DNA from: a bacterium
GTDB taxonomy: Bacteria > Coprothermobacterota > Coprothermobacteria > Coprothermobacterales > JAADFF01
Length of the DNA stretch: 17,608 bases
Assembly: GCA_027063755.1 (NCBI GenBank)
Contig: JAMORD010000199.1
Span: 1-17,608, forward strand
Direction of reading: 5' to 3'
Below, piece after piece: positions 1 through 7,585 of the stretch. A program made the translations under genes and the position numbers. The stretch's first letter is position 1. Each line of letters begins with the position of its first letter. The notes below the pieces were generated by a model that saw only the letters and a list, made by a program, of their open reading frames with translations, had not been told where the DNA came from and ran no database searches.

Positions 1-704
1 GGAGCGTGTATGTAAGTGTAGGGGAAGGGGATAGTATTATTTTGTCTTCACCTGAGGCCAGCGTACTTGTAGACAGTGGCAGACCATATCCCTGGGTATC
101 CTCAAATATATTGAAGGCATTAAAATCATTGGGTGTTAATACACTAGATGTGGTGCTTCTTACACATCCCGATAGGGACCATACAGGGGGCTTTGATAAA
201 TACTTGAAAAATATCTTGAAAATGCGATATACGGCAATCTTGCGTGGTGAGAATGTGTGTGATAAAAGAATATTATTCTCAAATGATTTTTTTATACAGT
301 TTGCTCCATGTAGGAGTGATTGGTCTGATAATGAAAAGTCAGCTGTTGTGTATTTCCATAGCCAGTGGCTTATGGCAGATTTAGAAAAAAGGGGATTATC
401 TTATTTCTTAGAAGCAAAACCTCAGCATGCAGATATTATAAAGATGCCACATCATGGTGCATATGATAAACATACCGAGGCACTGATTGAGTATATCAAG
501 CCACTATATGCCATCATATCTGTGGGTAAAAACCCTTACGGTCATCCGAAGTCTGCTACAATGCATTTATTGAAGGCTAATGGTGTTAAAATATACAAGA
601 CGGATGAATATGGAACCCTCGTTGTTCTTATTTCCCGCAATGGTAAAGCGTATTTTTTGCCACTGAAGTATTGGTGGTTTTATGCCTTACAATATATAGT
701 GTAA
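1..704 (+). CDS. ComEC-like metallo-beta-lactamase domain protein, C-terminal part (5' end outside the window)
   Basis: The reading frame is open to the left edge, so this is the 3' end of a longer gene. The protein begins inside the GEGDSI strand typical of the C-terminal metallo-beta-lactamase domain of ComEC/Rec2 DNA-uptake proteins. It then shows the metal-binding motif THPDRDHTGG (about residues 53-62 of the visible part), a MADLE segment in place of the usual TGDLE, the KMPHHGA motif, and the ISVGKNPYGHP and YKTDEYGT blocks that close this domain. In ComEC this domain is thought to act on the non-transported DNA strand. The membrane and OB-like parts would lie upstream and cannot be seen, so a free-standing hydrolase is possible. 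The C-terminus is unusually aromatic (KYWWFYALQYIV). The stop lies 24 bp before hpf. The family call is fairly secure; the ComEC assignment is less so. Confidence 0.75.
   Translation, partial: SVYVSVGEGDSIILSSPEASVLVDSGRPYPWVSSNILKALKSLGVNTLDVVLLTHPDRDHTGGFDKYLKNILKMRYTAILRGENVCDKRILFSNDFFIQFAPCRSDWSDNEKSAVVYFHSQWLMADLEKRGLSYFLEAKPQHADIIKMPHHGAYDKHTEALIEYIKPLYAIISVGKNPYGHPKSATMHLLKANGVKIYKTDEYGTLVVLISRNGKAYFLPLKYWWFYALQYIV
671..700 (+). promoter_or_regulatory. Weak candidate sigma-70 promoter for hpf
   Basis: TTGGTG (671-676) and TATAGT (695-700) are separated by 18 bases inside the end of the preceding gene. This would place a start near 707 and leave a short leader carrying the GGAGGT site of hpf. 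The -35 matches the consensus at only three of six positions, so the call is tentative. Confidence 0.22.
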
Positions 705-728
705 GACAAATATTTGGAGGTGTTAACT

Positions 729-1283
729 ATGGAGATAGAGGTCGTAGGTAGAGGTTACAATGTTTCTGAACACATTAAGGATTATGTTGAAGAGAAGATT
801 GGGCGTCTTGAGCGTTTTTACGACAATATTCATCGTGCTCATGTGGTTATTAACAGACAGCCACACAAAGATGGTGATCTTTATAAGGTAGAGGTGACAC
901 TTTATGCTGCTGGAAAAACATTTCATGCCGAGAAAACAACGGCCATGATAAGCGAGGCTATAGATACTATTTCTGATGTCTTAGAAAGAAGTGTTAGGAG
1001 ATACAAAGAGAAGCTTGTCAAGAGACACAAGATTCATTCTTCTCATGTCAAAGAGGAGACAATGCAGACATATGAAGAGGAAGAGGGCGAAGAATTGCCT
1101 GAAGAGATTGAATGGTATCGCACTGTCGTTTTGAGACCAATGACAGTGGCAGAGGCCCTTGAGGAGATGAAACTAGGAGACCACAGACTGTTCATGTTCC
1201 TTGATGGCGAAACAGGCCATGTGTGCCTTCTCTATAAGAGAGATGATGGTACGCTTGGCATGATTGAATCTATAGTGGAGTGA
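729..1283 (+). CDS. hpf: Ribosome hibernation promoting factor, long form (HPF)
   Basis: Long-form HPF binds the decoding centre of idle 70S ribosomes and dimerises them into 100S particles during starvation or stationary phase. The 184-residue protein has the N-terminal S30AE domain (about residues 1-100, with GRGYNVSEHIKDYVEEKI and a basic helix RRYKEKLVKRHK). An acidic linker follows (EEEEGEELPEE), and then the C-terminal dimerisation domain (about 125-184, VVLRPMTVAEALEEM and FLDGETGHVCLLYKR). The ATG at 729 is chosen because GGAGGT (716-721) lies 7 bases upstream. An in-frame TTG at 714 overlaps that site and is rejected. The gene sits 6 bp before secA, an order also common in Firmicutes. 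Confidence 0.95.
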   Translation: MEIEVVGRGYNVSEHIKDYVEEKIGRLERFYDNIHRAHVVINRQPHKDGDLYKVEVTLYAAGKTFHAEKTTAMISEAIDTISDVLERSVRRYKEKLVKRHKIHSSHVKEETMQTYEEEEGEELPEEIEWYRTVVLRPMTVAEALEEMKLGDHRLFMFLDGETGHVCLLYKRDDGTLGMIESIVE

Positions 1284-1289
1284 TGAAGA

Positions 1290-3659
1290 TTGTTAAAGTT
1301 GATAACTAATTACTTGAAGAAAAGAGAACTTCAGAAATATTGGAAAAAAGTAGAGCGAATTAATGCTCTGGAACCTGAGATAGAAAAACTGTCAGATGAT
1401 GAATTGAAGGCTAAGACTGCAGAATTTAAAAATAGGCTGGAGAGGGGGGAATCTCTGGATTCCCTCCTTTTTGAGGCTTTTGCTGTTGTAAGAGAAGTTG
1501 CCAAGCGTACCTTGAATATGAGGCATTTTGATGTGCAACTTATTGGTGGCATGGTTATTCATGAGGGCAAAGTGGCAGAGATGAAAACCGGTGAAGGTAA
1601 GACTCTTGTTGCCACTTTGCCTGCCTATCTTAATGCCCTTACAGGCGAGGGAGTGCATATTGTTACTGTCAATGAGTATTTAGCCAAAAGAGACGCCAAT
1701 TGGATGAGACCTGTTTATGAATTTCTCGGTATTACCGTTGATTACCTTAAGAGCGATATGGATAAAACCCGTAAAAAGCAGGCCTATAAGGCAGATGTGC
1801 TTTATGCCACGAACTATGAGTTGGGTTTTGATTACCTGAGGGATAATATGGCCCGTTCTCCCGACGAGATTGTCCAGAGAAGTCTCAACTATGCTATAGT
1901 TGACGAGGCAGACTCCATTCTTATAGACGAGGCCAGAACTCCGCTTATTATCTCTGGTCCCGCTGAAGAAGATACCCGTATTTACTACAAAGTTGCCAAA
2001 TTGGCCCGTCGTATGGTTCCCGGTATTGACTTTGAGATGGACGAAAAAGACAAGTGGGTGACATTGACAGATAAAGGTATTAAAAAAGCAGAACGCTTTT
2101 TACATGTAGACAATCTTTATAGTCTGGAGAATACGGCCTTACTTCATAAGGTTATACAGGCTATTAGGGCAGAATACCTCTTTAAAAACGAGGTTGACTA
2201 TATTGTCAAAGACGGTGAGGTTATTATTGTTGATGAGTTTACCGGTCGTCTGATGTATGGTAGACGATACTCTGATGGACTTCATCAGGCTATAGAGGCC
2301 AAAGAGGGTGTTATGGTTAAGGGAGAATCTGTAGTATATGCCACAATTTCTTACCAAAACTTTTTTAGAATGTATAAAAAACTTGCCGGTATGACTGGTA
2401 CTGCCGAATCGTCTGCTGAAGAATTTGAGCGCATATATGGTCTCAAGGTTGTTGTCATACCCACCAACAAGCCTGTTATTAGAAAAGATTATCCAGATGT
2501 CATATACAAGACAGAAAAGGCCAAGTTTGACGCCGTTGTCAGGGAGATAGAAGAGATGTATAAGATTGGTAGACCTGTACTTGTGGGTACAAGGTCTATT
2601 GAGAAGTCTGAGTATCTCTCTAAACTTCTAAAGAAAAAAGGGATACCTCACCAGGTGCTTAATGCCAAATATCATGAAAAAGAGGCAGAGATTATTGCCC
2701 ATGCCGGTGAAAAGGGCATGGTTACCATAGCCACCAACATGGCCGGTAGAGGTGTAGATATTAAACTGGGCCCCGGGGTAAAAGAACTAGGAGGTCTTCA
2801 TATCATAGGCACAGAGCGACATGAGGCTCGCCGTATAGATGACCAGCTTAGAGGGCGTTCTGGTCGCCAGGGTGATCCTGGTTCTACACGATTTTATCTG
2901 TCCCTTGAAGATGAACTTATGAGGCTATTTGGAGGAGAAAATATTAAAAATCTTATGAATAAACTTAATATTCCTGACGATGAGCCTATAGAACATCCGA
3001 TGATAACCAGGGCTGTTGAGAAAGCCCAGAAGAGGGTTGAAAACTATCATTTTGATATTAGAAAAAGGCTTCTTGAATATGACAATGTTCTTGATATGCA
3101 GAGGGAAATTATATATGACCAGAGGCGAAAGATACTCTTCTCTGATAATGTTGAAGATATTCTTGAGTCTATTGTGAAAAACTATGCTCAGTATCTTGCC
3201 GATGTAGTGTGGTCTGATGAGCTAATCCCTGAGGAAATTGTCAAGAATGCAGAGCAGGAGCTGTATCTGCTGACAGGGAAGCAGATAAGTTGGGAGGGAG
3301 AACTTCCAGAAGATAAAGAGGATTTGCAGAAGTGGTTTGAAGACAGTATAAGAAAAGTGCTTCAGCTGAAGAAGGAACTATGGGGTGAGGATATCTGGAA
3401 GCAGGTTATCAAACAAGTTTTGCTTGGTACCATTGATAGGAATTGGATAGATCATCTTCAGACTATGGAACAACTGAGACAGGGCATTGGTCTAAGGGCA
3501 TTTGGCCAGAAAGACCCACTGGTTGAGTATCAGTATGAGGCAAGAAACATGTTTGAGATGATGCTCAATAACATTAGAAGAGATACCATAAGGACACTGT
3601 CTGTATTGAATTTGAATATCAATGTTGCTGCTTCAGATAAGGAAGGGAGGAAGGGATAG
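1290..3659 (+). CDS. secA: Preprotein translocase ATPase SecA
   Basis: SecA is the motor that pushes unfolded preproteins through SecYEG at the cytoplasmic membrane. The 789-residue protein contains all the core parts. These are the N-terminal helix region, [19 protein letters not shown], the Walker A motif MKTGEGKT (98-105), the DEAD box (205-208, in [17 protein letters not shown]), the preprotein cross-linking domain, and the second motor half with [14 protein letters not shown] and [11 protein letters not shown]. The helical scaffold ends near [17 protein letters not shown]. The protein stops soon afterwards ([11 protein letters not shown]), so it lacks the long C-terminal linker and the cysteine-rich zinc motif found in many SecA proteins of about 840-900 residues. 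The start is TTG with GGAG nine bases upstream. Its stop shares one base with the prfB start (TAGTG). A terminator-like hairpin lies about 150 bases into the gene. Confidence 0.98.
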   Translation: MLKLITNYLKKRELQKYWKKVERINALEPEIEKLSDDELKAKTAEFKNRLERGESLDSLLFEAFAVVREVAKRTLNMRHFDVQLIGGMVIHEGKVAEMKTGEGKTLVATLPAYLNALTGEGVHIVTVNEYLAKRDANWMRPVYEFLGITVDYLKSDMDKTRKKQAYKADVLYATNYELGFDYLRDNMARSPDEIVQRSLNYAIVDEADSILIDEARTPLIISGPAEEDTRIYYKVAKLARRMVPGIDFEMDEKDKWVTLTDKGIKKAERFLHVDNLYSLENTALLHKVIQAIRAEYLFKNEVDYIVKDGEVIIVDEFTGRLMYGRRYSDGLHQAIEAKEGVMVKGESVVYATISYQNFFRMYKKLAGMTGTAESSAEEFERIYGLKVVVIPTNKPVIRKDYPDVIYKTEKAKFDAVVREIEEMYKIGRPVLVGTRSIEKSEYLSKLLKKKGIPHQVLNAKYHEKEAEIIAHAGEKGMVTIATNMAGRGVDIKLGPGVKELGGLHIIGTERHEARRIDDQLRGRSGRQGDPGSTRFYLSLEDELMRLFGGENIKNLMNKLNIPDDEPIEHPMITRAVEKAQKRVENYHFDIRKRLLEYDNVLDMQREIIYDQRRKILFSDNVEDILESIVKNYAQYLADVVWSDELIPEEIVKNAEQELYLLTGKQISWEGELPEDKEDLQKWFEDSIRKVLQLKKELWGEDIWKQVIKQVLLGTIDRNWIDHLQTMEQLRQGIGLRAFGQKDPLVEYQYEARNMFEMMLNNIRRDTIRTLSVLNLNINVAASDKEGRKG
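1441..1472 (+). other. Terminator-like hairpin inside the 5' part of secA
   Basis: The arms AGGGGGGAATC (1443-1453) and GATTCCCTCCT (1458-1468) pair over 11 positions with one G-U pair and a four-base loop (TCTG). A run of five T residues follows at 1468-1472. This is the form of an intrinsic terminator, about 150 bases into the secA coding sequence. The codons are ordinary for a variable stretch of SecA, so it may be chance. Any role in attenuation is inference. Confidence 0.35.
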
Positions 3660-4787
3660 TGATAGAGAATATAGTACAGCTAAAAGAACGGATAGAGGAG
3701 ATAGAGAAGAAATATAGGGAAGCGAGGGATCGTCTTTGACCTTGAAAAAATAAAGTCTGATATTGAAGAGTTGAAGAAACAAACTTCTGCTCCTGACCTC
3801 TGGGATGATCCCCAGAGGGCTTCTTCTTTAATGAAGACCTTGCAGGAAAAGGAAAACATTCTGAAAGAAATAGAAGACCTTGAAAGTCAGTTTGATGATA
3901 TAGAAGCTTATTTTGAACTTCATGAGGAAACGGGAGATGAAGAACTCTTACAGGAGCTTTCACAAGCTGTTGAGGATTTGGAAAAGGCTGTAGAAAAATT
4001 CTGGGTAAAAACGCTGTTTACGGGTAAATACGATGACAAAGATGCCGTGCTCTCACTTCACGCCGGTGCCGGCGGTGTTGAGGCTATGGACTGGACATCT
4101 ATGCTCATGCGTATGTATGTAAGGTGGGCAGAGGAAAATGGCTATAGTGTAGAGGTGCTTGATGTCTCAGAAGGAGAAGAGGCTGGTATTAAGAGTGCCA
4201 CGATGGTTATCCGAGGACCGTATGCATATGGTAAACTAAAGGCGGAAAAAGGAGTTCACCGTCTGGTGCGTATATCTCCTTTTGATGCCAATAAAAGGAG
4301 ACATACATCATTTGCACAGGTAGAGGTTGTTCCCTACTTTGATGAAGATGTAGATATTGATATCAATCCGGAAGATATTCGCATGGATACTTTTCGTTCT
4401 GGTGGTAAGGGAGGTCAGCACCAGAATAAAAGGGAAAGTGGTGTAAGATTGACTCATATTCCAACCGGGATTTCCGTTATTGTTACATCTGAAAGGTCGC
4501 AGCATCAGAATAGGGCAAAGGCTATGAAGATTCTTAAGGCTCGTCTTCTACAGCATTATGAGAAACAAAGAGAAGAGGAAATGCGAAGGCTCAAAGGGGA
4601 GCATAAGTCTGCAGAATGGGGTAATCAGATACGCAGTTATGTGATGCAGCCATATCAGATGGTAAAGGACCACCGCACAGGTTATGAAGTAGGTAATGTA
4701 GGAGCTGTTTTGGATGGTGATATTGATGAGTTTATTATTGCCTATCTGAAATGGGCTGCTGGAAAGGATGATGGAAGTGGCCAGTGA
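3659..4787 (+). CDS. prfB: Peptide chain release factor 2 (RF2), read through a programmed +1 frameshift
   Basis: RF2 releases finished proteins at UGA and UAA. The zero frame starts at GTG 3659, just after a purine-rich GGAAGGGAGG site and overlapping the secA stop by one base. It encodes 26 residues ending ...ARDRL and meets TGA at 3737-3739. A +1 slip at CTT-TGA-C continues as DLEKIKSD..., giving about 375 residues in total, the normal RF2 length. The second part has the coiled N-terminal domain, the codon-recognition tripeptide SPF (about residues 206-208) and the catalytic GGQ (about 251-253, in RSGGKGGQHQNKRESG). Because RF2 itself decodes the in-frame UGA, low RF2 favours the shift, the known autoregulatory loop. 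The 3' end overlaps the start of ftsE. Confidence 0.95.
3724..3740 (+). other. Programmed +1 frameshift site of prfB
   Basis: The slip site CTT TGA C occupies 3734-3740, identical to the conserved core. Upstream, the internal Shine-Dalgarno-like stimulator reads AGG GAT CGT before CTT, where E. coli has AGG GGG TAT. The AGG begins at the canonical distance (nine bases before CTT), but the last two G residues are replaced. The frame before the site is open from 3659 and the +1 frame is open to 4787, and both encode RF2 sequence, so the frameshift is needed to make the protein. Confidence 0.9.
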
Positions 4788-5484
4788 TGTTATATTATCC
4801 CTCCGCGATATTACTGTTCATCTTGGGTATAGTAAGCGGAGGGTGCTTGCAAATATTTCATTTGATGTGTGCCAAGGAGAAAGAGTCTATATACTGGGAC
4901 CTACTGGTGCGGGAAAGACAACACTACTTTATACCATCTATGGTATGTGGAAACCTACATCAGGTTCTGTTTGGTTCAACAATATGGAGATTACTTCACA
5001 TAGTAGACCTCCACTAGAAAAGTGGAGACGAGACATTGGCTTTGCCTTTCAAGATTATAAGCTTCTCATGGATCGTACCGTTATAGAAAATGTAACTATT
5101 CCCCTTGTTTTGAGGGGATTTACCCGAGAAGATGTGCTATCCTTTGCATATAAGGCGCTAGAAGTCGTTGGCATGAAAAACCGCGATAAAGATTTTCCAT
5201 CAATGCTTTCTGGTGGTGAACAGCAGCTTGTCTCCCTTGCAAGGGCTATTGCGTTTAGACCTAAACTCCTTCTTGCCGATGAACCTACAGCAGGACTTGA
5301 CAATATCACTTCGGAAAAGGTGTTAAAAGCCCTTGAGCATATCAGAGATGAATACAATATTACTATGTTAATTGCTACACACAATGTTGATATAGCAGCA
5401 CGTAGGGCAACACGAATTATAAGAATTGAAGGTGGAAAGTTGAGGGTTGATGCTTATGGTAAAGGCAAGATACCGCAAGACTAA
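4768..5484 (+). CDS. ftsE: Cell division ATP-binding protein FtsE
   Basis: FtsE is the cytoplasmic ATPase of FtsEX, an ABC-type machine that does not transport. It signals across the membrane at the septum to switch on wall hydrolases. Numbered from ATG 4768 (238 residues), it has Walker A GPTGAGKTT (44-52), Q-loop Gln95, signature LSGGEQQ (147-153), Walker B LLLADE (167-172), D-loop AGLD (175-178) and switch His205. All catalytic residues are present. The start is uncertain. GGAAAGG (4761-4767) is too close to the ATGs at 4768 and 4771, but lies nine bases before the in-frame GTG at 4777, which may be the true start. The gene overlaps the end of prfB and the start of ftsX, suggesting translational coupling. 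Confidence 0.93.
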   Translation: MMEVASDVILSLRDITVHLGYSKRRVLANISFDVCQGERVYILGPTGAGKTTLLYTIYGMWKPTSGSVWFNNMEITSHSRPPLEKWRRDIGFAFQDYKLLMDRTVIENVTIPLVLRGFTREDVLSFAYKALEVVGMKNRDKDFPSMLSGGEQQLVSLARAIAFRPKLLLADEPTAGLDNITSEKVLKALEHIRDEYNITMLIATHNVDIAARRATRIIRIEGGKLRVDAYGKGKIPQD

Positions 5485-6379
5485 TTTAGATAGATACTTT
5501 AGCAGGGCTTTTTCCATATTTTGGGGTGGCGGTATTGCCACCCTCAGTGCTGTTTTGTCCGTGGCGTTTGCCGTATTTGTATGGATTACTGTATCTTATT
5601 TGCTGATATTTACCCAGAACTTCGCTGGTGCCGTATACGGTAATATTGGTATTGTAGCGTTTTTTAATGATAGCATTACCGATGCTGGGGTTTCAGATGT
5701 TATTGCCGATGTGAAAAAGATACCTGGGGTGAATTCAGTGAAATATGTGCCTCCAGAAGACGCACTTAAGAATTTAGAAAAGTCTCTTGCTGATTACTCA
5801 GCACTTATAGAGAGTCTTCCATATAATCCTATTCCTCCGTCTATAGAGGTGTATGTAGAAAACCCAGAGGATTTAGAAAAGGTTGCCGCTGCTTTAGAGA
5901 AGATGGGGGTTTTTGACGATATTCTTGTGCCTACAGACTTTGCCAATAAGATTATGCGTATTGTTAGTGTGTCACGGACAGTGGTTATGTCTGTTATGGT
6001 TTTATTCCTTTTCATTACATTTGTTATGATATTTTTGACGATATCGTCGGCAATATTATCTCATCACGAAGAAATCGTACTATATAGACTCCTAGGAGGA
6101 AGTTATGTGTTTATATATTTTCCTTTTGTATTATTGGGATTACTCTACGGTATAGCTGGAGCTATTATTGGTACTTTAGGAGCAGCATTTGCTATTAGGG
6201 CTCTAACTCCAGGAATCCAGGCTCTAGGCAAGGCTATTATAGGAATAGATCATATAGCAGTGGGTAATATGATACCTGTGTATATGGTATCTATAGTTGT
6301 AGGGCTCATATTGGCACTGATTGCTGCTATGTTTGCTATAAGGAGATTTCTTGTTGAGATGGAGGTTAAGGGCTTATGA
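5456..6379 (+). CDS. ftsX: Cell division membrane protein FtsX
   Basis: FtsX is the permease-like membrane partner of FtsE. Its outer loop binds and activates a peptidoglycan hydrolase or its activator. The 307-residue protein has a short basic N-terminus (MVKARYRKTNLDRYF) and one membrane helix at about 24-52. The extracytoplasmic domain spans about 55-165 and includes the conserved form DVKKIPGVNSVKYVPPEDAL. Three more helices (about 170-200, 215-250 and 268-295) end at RRFLVEMEVKGL. ATG 5456 is preferred because GAGGG (5442-5446) is nine bases upstream. The in-frame TTG 5447 and ATG 5450 are too close to that site. The gene overlaps ftsE by 29 bases and the next gene by four (ATGA). Confidence 0.92.
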   Translation: MVKARYRKTNLDRYFSRAFSIFWGGGIATLSAVLSVAFAVFVWITVSYLLIFTQNFAGAVYGNIGIVAFFNDSITDAGVSDVIADVKKIPGVNSVKYVPPEDALKNLEKSLADYSALIESLPYNPIPPSIEVYVENPEDLEKVAAALEKMGVFDDILVPTDFANKIMRIVSVSRTVVMSVMVLFLFITFVMIFLTISSAILSHHEEIVLYRLLGGSYVFIYFPFVLLGLLYGIAGAIIGTLGAAFAIRALTPGIQALGKAIIGIDHIAVGNMIPVYMVSIVVGLILALIAAMFAIRRFLVEMEVKGL

Positions 6380-7572
6380 AGAAAAAGTGGGTTATATTCA
6401 TTGCCATTTTGTTGTCCTTGTCATTTGTGCTTGCCTCTGGAGCGGTTGCCTTTGCTTCAAATAATGCGTCGTCTGCCGACGATGTGAAAAAGAAGATAGA
6501 AGAGCAGAAGAAGAAAATAGAGCAACTAAATAAGGAACTGGAAGAACTGACAAGGGAGCTTAATAGGCTTGCAGCCCAAAGAGGTGGTATATATTCTAAG
6601 CTGTATTCAGTTCAACGGCAAATAAAAGAATTAGAGAGCAAGCAGGAGCAGCTTGCTAGTGAGGTTGATGAGCTGGATGCAAGGCTAAAGAGACTTGAAG
6701 TTGATAAAAACCTGTATCTGAAAAAGGTTGATGAAAAGCAAAAAGATATGGCAACTCGTGTTTTAGCTTGGTATAAGTATTCCAAATATGGGTGGACAAC
6801 ATATCTTGGTAATATTCAGAACTTTACCGAGTTTATGAGAGATAACTATGAAATGATGCTTGTTGTAGATATGGATAGAAACATCTTAGCTGAGTATAGT
6901 CTCAAGGTGCAGAAGCTAAAGGAGATAGAAAATGAGATTGTTTCCTTAAGACAAGAGAGACAGCAGAAGATAGAAGAACTGAACAAGATTGTGGCACAGC
7001 TGGAGCCTCAATACAAACAGTATAGCCAGATATATACGGCACTCAGTGCGGAGTATTCTAAAAACCTTGCCAAGAAGAGAAAACTTATAGCATACAAAGA
7101 GAAAGAAGAGCAGGTGCTTTATCAGCTACTTGCACTACTTGAGGCCTACGAGGGGGATAGTAAGTTTACCGGTTTTATATGGCCAATGACAGGTGTCTTA
7201 ACGGCCAAGTTTGGTTGGCGTATTCATCCTATTTATCACACCAAGATGTTTCATAATGGTATAGATATTGCTGCTCCATTTGGTACCCCTATTAAGGCTG
7301 CAGCATCTGGAATAGTAGCATATGCTGGTTGGTTTGGTGGTTATGGATACACTGTGATTCTTGCCCACCCCAATGGTTTTTATACCCTCTATGCCCACTT
7401 ATCAAAGTATGTTGTGAAAGAGGGACAAAAAGTCTATCAAGGTCAGGTAATAGCATACGAAGGTAGTACAGGTTGGTCTACAGGACCACACCTACACTTT
7501 GGTATATATAGGAAAATAGGCGGTAAGAAGGAGTTTGTGGATCCGCTGAAGTATTTACCACCTATGCCATAG
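6376..7572 (+). CDS. Secreted coiled-coil M23 (LytM-type) endopeptidase, EnvC-like FtsEX partner
   Basis: This is a predicted exported peptidoglycan endopeptidase. The 398-residue protein starts with a signal peptide (MKKKWVIFIAILLSLSFVLA, likely cleaved after AFA at about residue 27). A long charged coiled coil follows (about 37-260, rich in Lys, Glu and Gln heptads), then a C-terminal M23 domain (about 270-398). The zinc ligands and catalytic residues are intact: HNGID (His293, Asp297), YAHL, and HLH (His372, His374). In EnvC and related FtsX partners the coiled coil contacts FtsX. E. coli EnvC has a degenerate LytM domain, but here the motifs look active. The ATGA overlap with ftsX supports a joint role. 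The coiled coil and gene position make an EnvC/PcsB-like function the best guess. Confidence 0.9.
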   Translation: MKKKWVIFIAILLSLSFVLASGAVAFASNNASSADDVKKKIEEQKKKIEQLNKELEELTRELNRLAAQRGGIYSKLYSVQRQIKELESKQEQLASEVDELDARLKRLEVDKNLYLKKVDEKQKDMATRVLAWYKYSKYGWTTYLGNIQNFTEFMRDNYEMMLVVDMDRNILAEYSLKVQKLKEIENEIVSLRQERQQKIEELNKIVAQLEPQYKQYSQIYTALSAEYSKNLAKKRKLIAYKEKEEQVLYQLLALLEAYEGDSKFTGFIWPMTGVLTAKFGWRIHPIYHTKMFHNGIDIAAPFGTPIKAAASGIVAYAGWFGGYGYTVILAHPNGFYTLYAHLSKYVVKEGQKVYQGQVIAYEGSTGWSTGPHLHFGIYRKIGGKKEFVDPLKYLPPMP

Positions 7573-7585
7573 GGAGGTGTTTCTA

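Noticed and set aside
3659-3739. prfB as a pseudogene because of the in-frame TGA
   Set aside because: The TGA lies in the canonical CTT TGA C context and both flanking frames encode RF2, so this is the known programmed frameshift.
3619-3963. 114-codon minus-strand open frame across secA/prfB
   Set aside because: It is antisense to the RF2 N-terminal region and the frameshift site, with low-complexity Ser/Phe/Leu content and no start signal.
5100-5118. Hairpin TCCCCTT/GAGGGGA in ftsE
   Set aside because: It is short (seven pairs with one wobble) with only three T residues after it; several such are expected by chance.
7577-7585. GTG 7577 as the ctpA start
   Set aside because: It is inside the GGGAGG ribosome binding site. 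TTG 7586 has ideal spacing.
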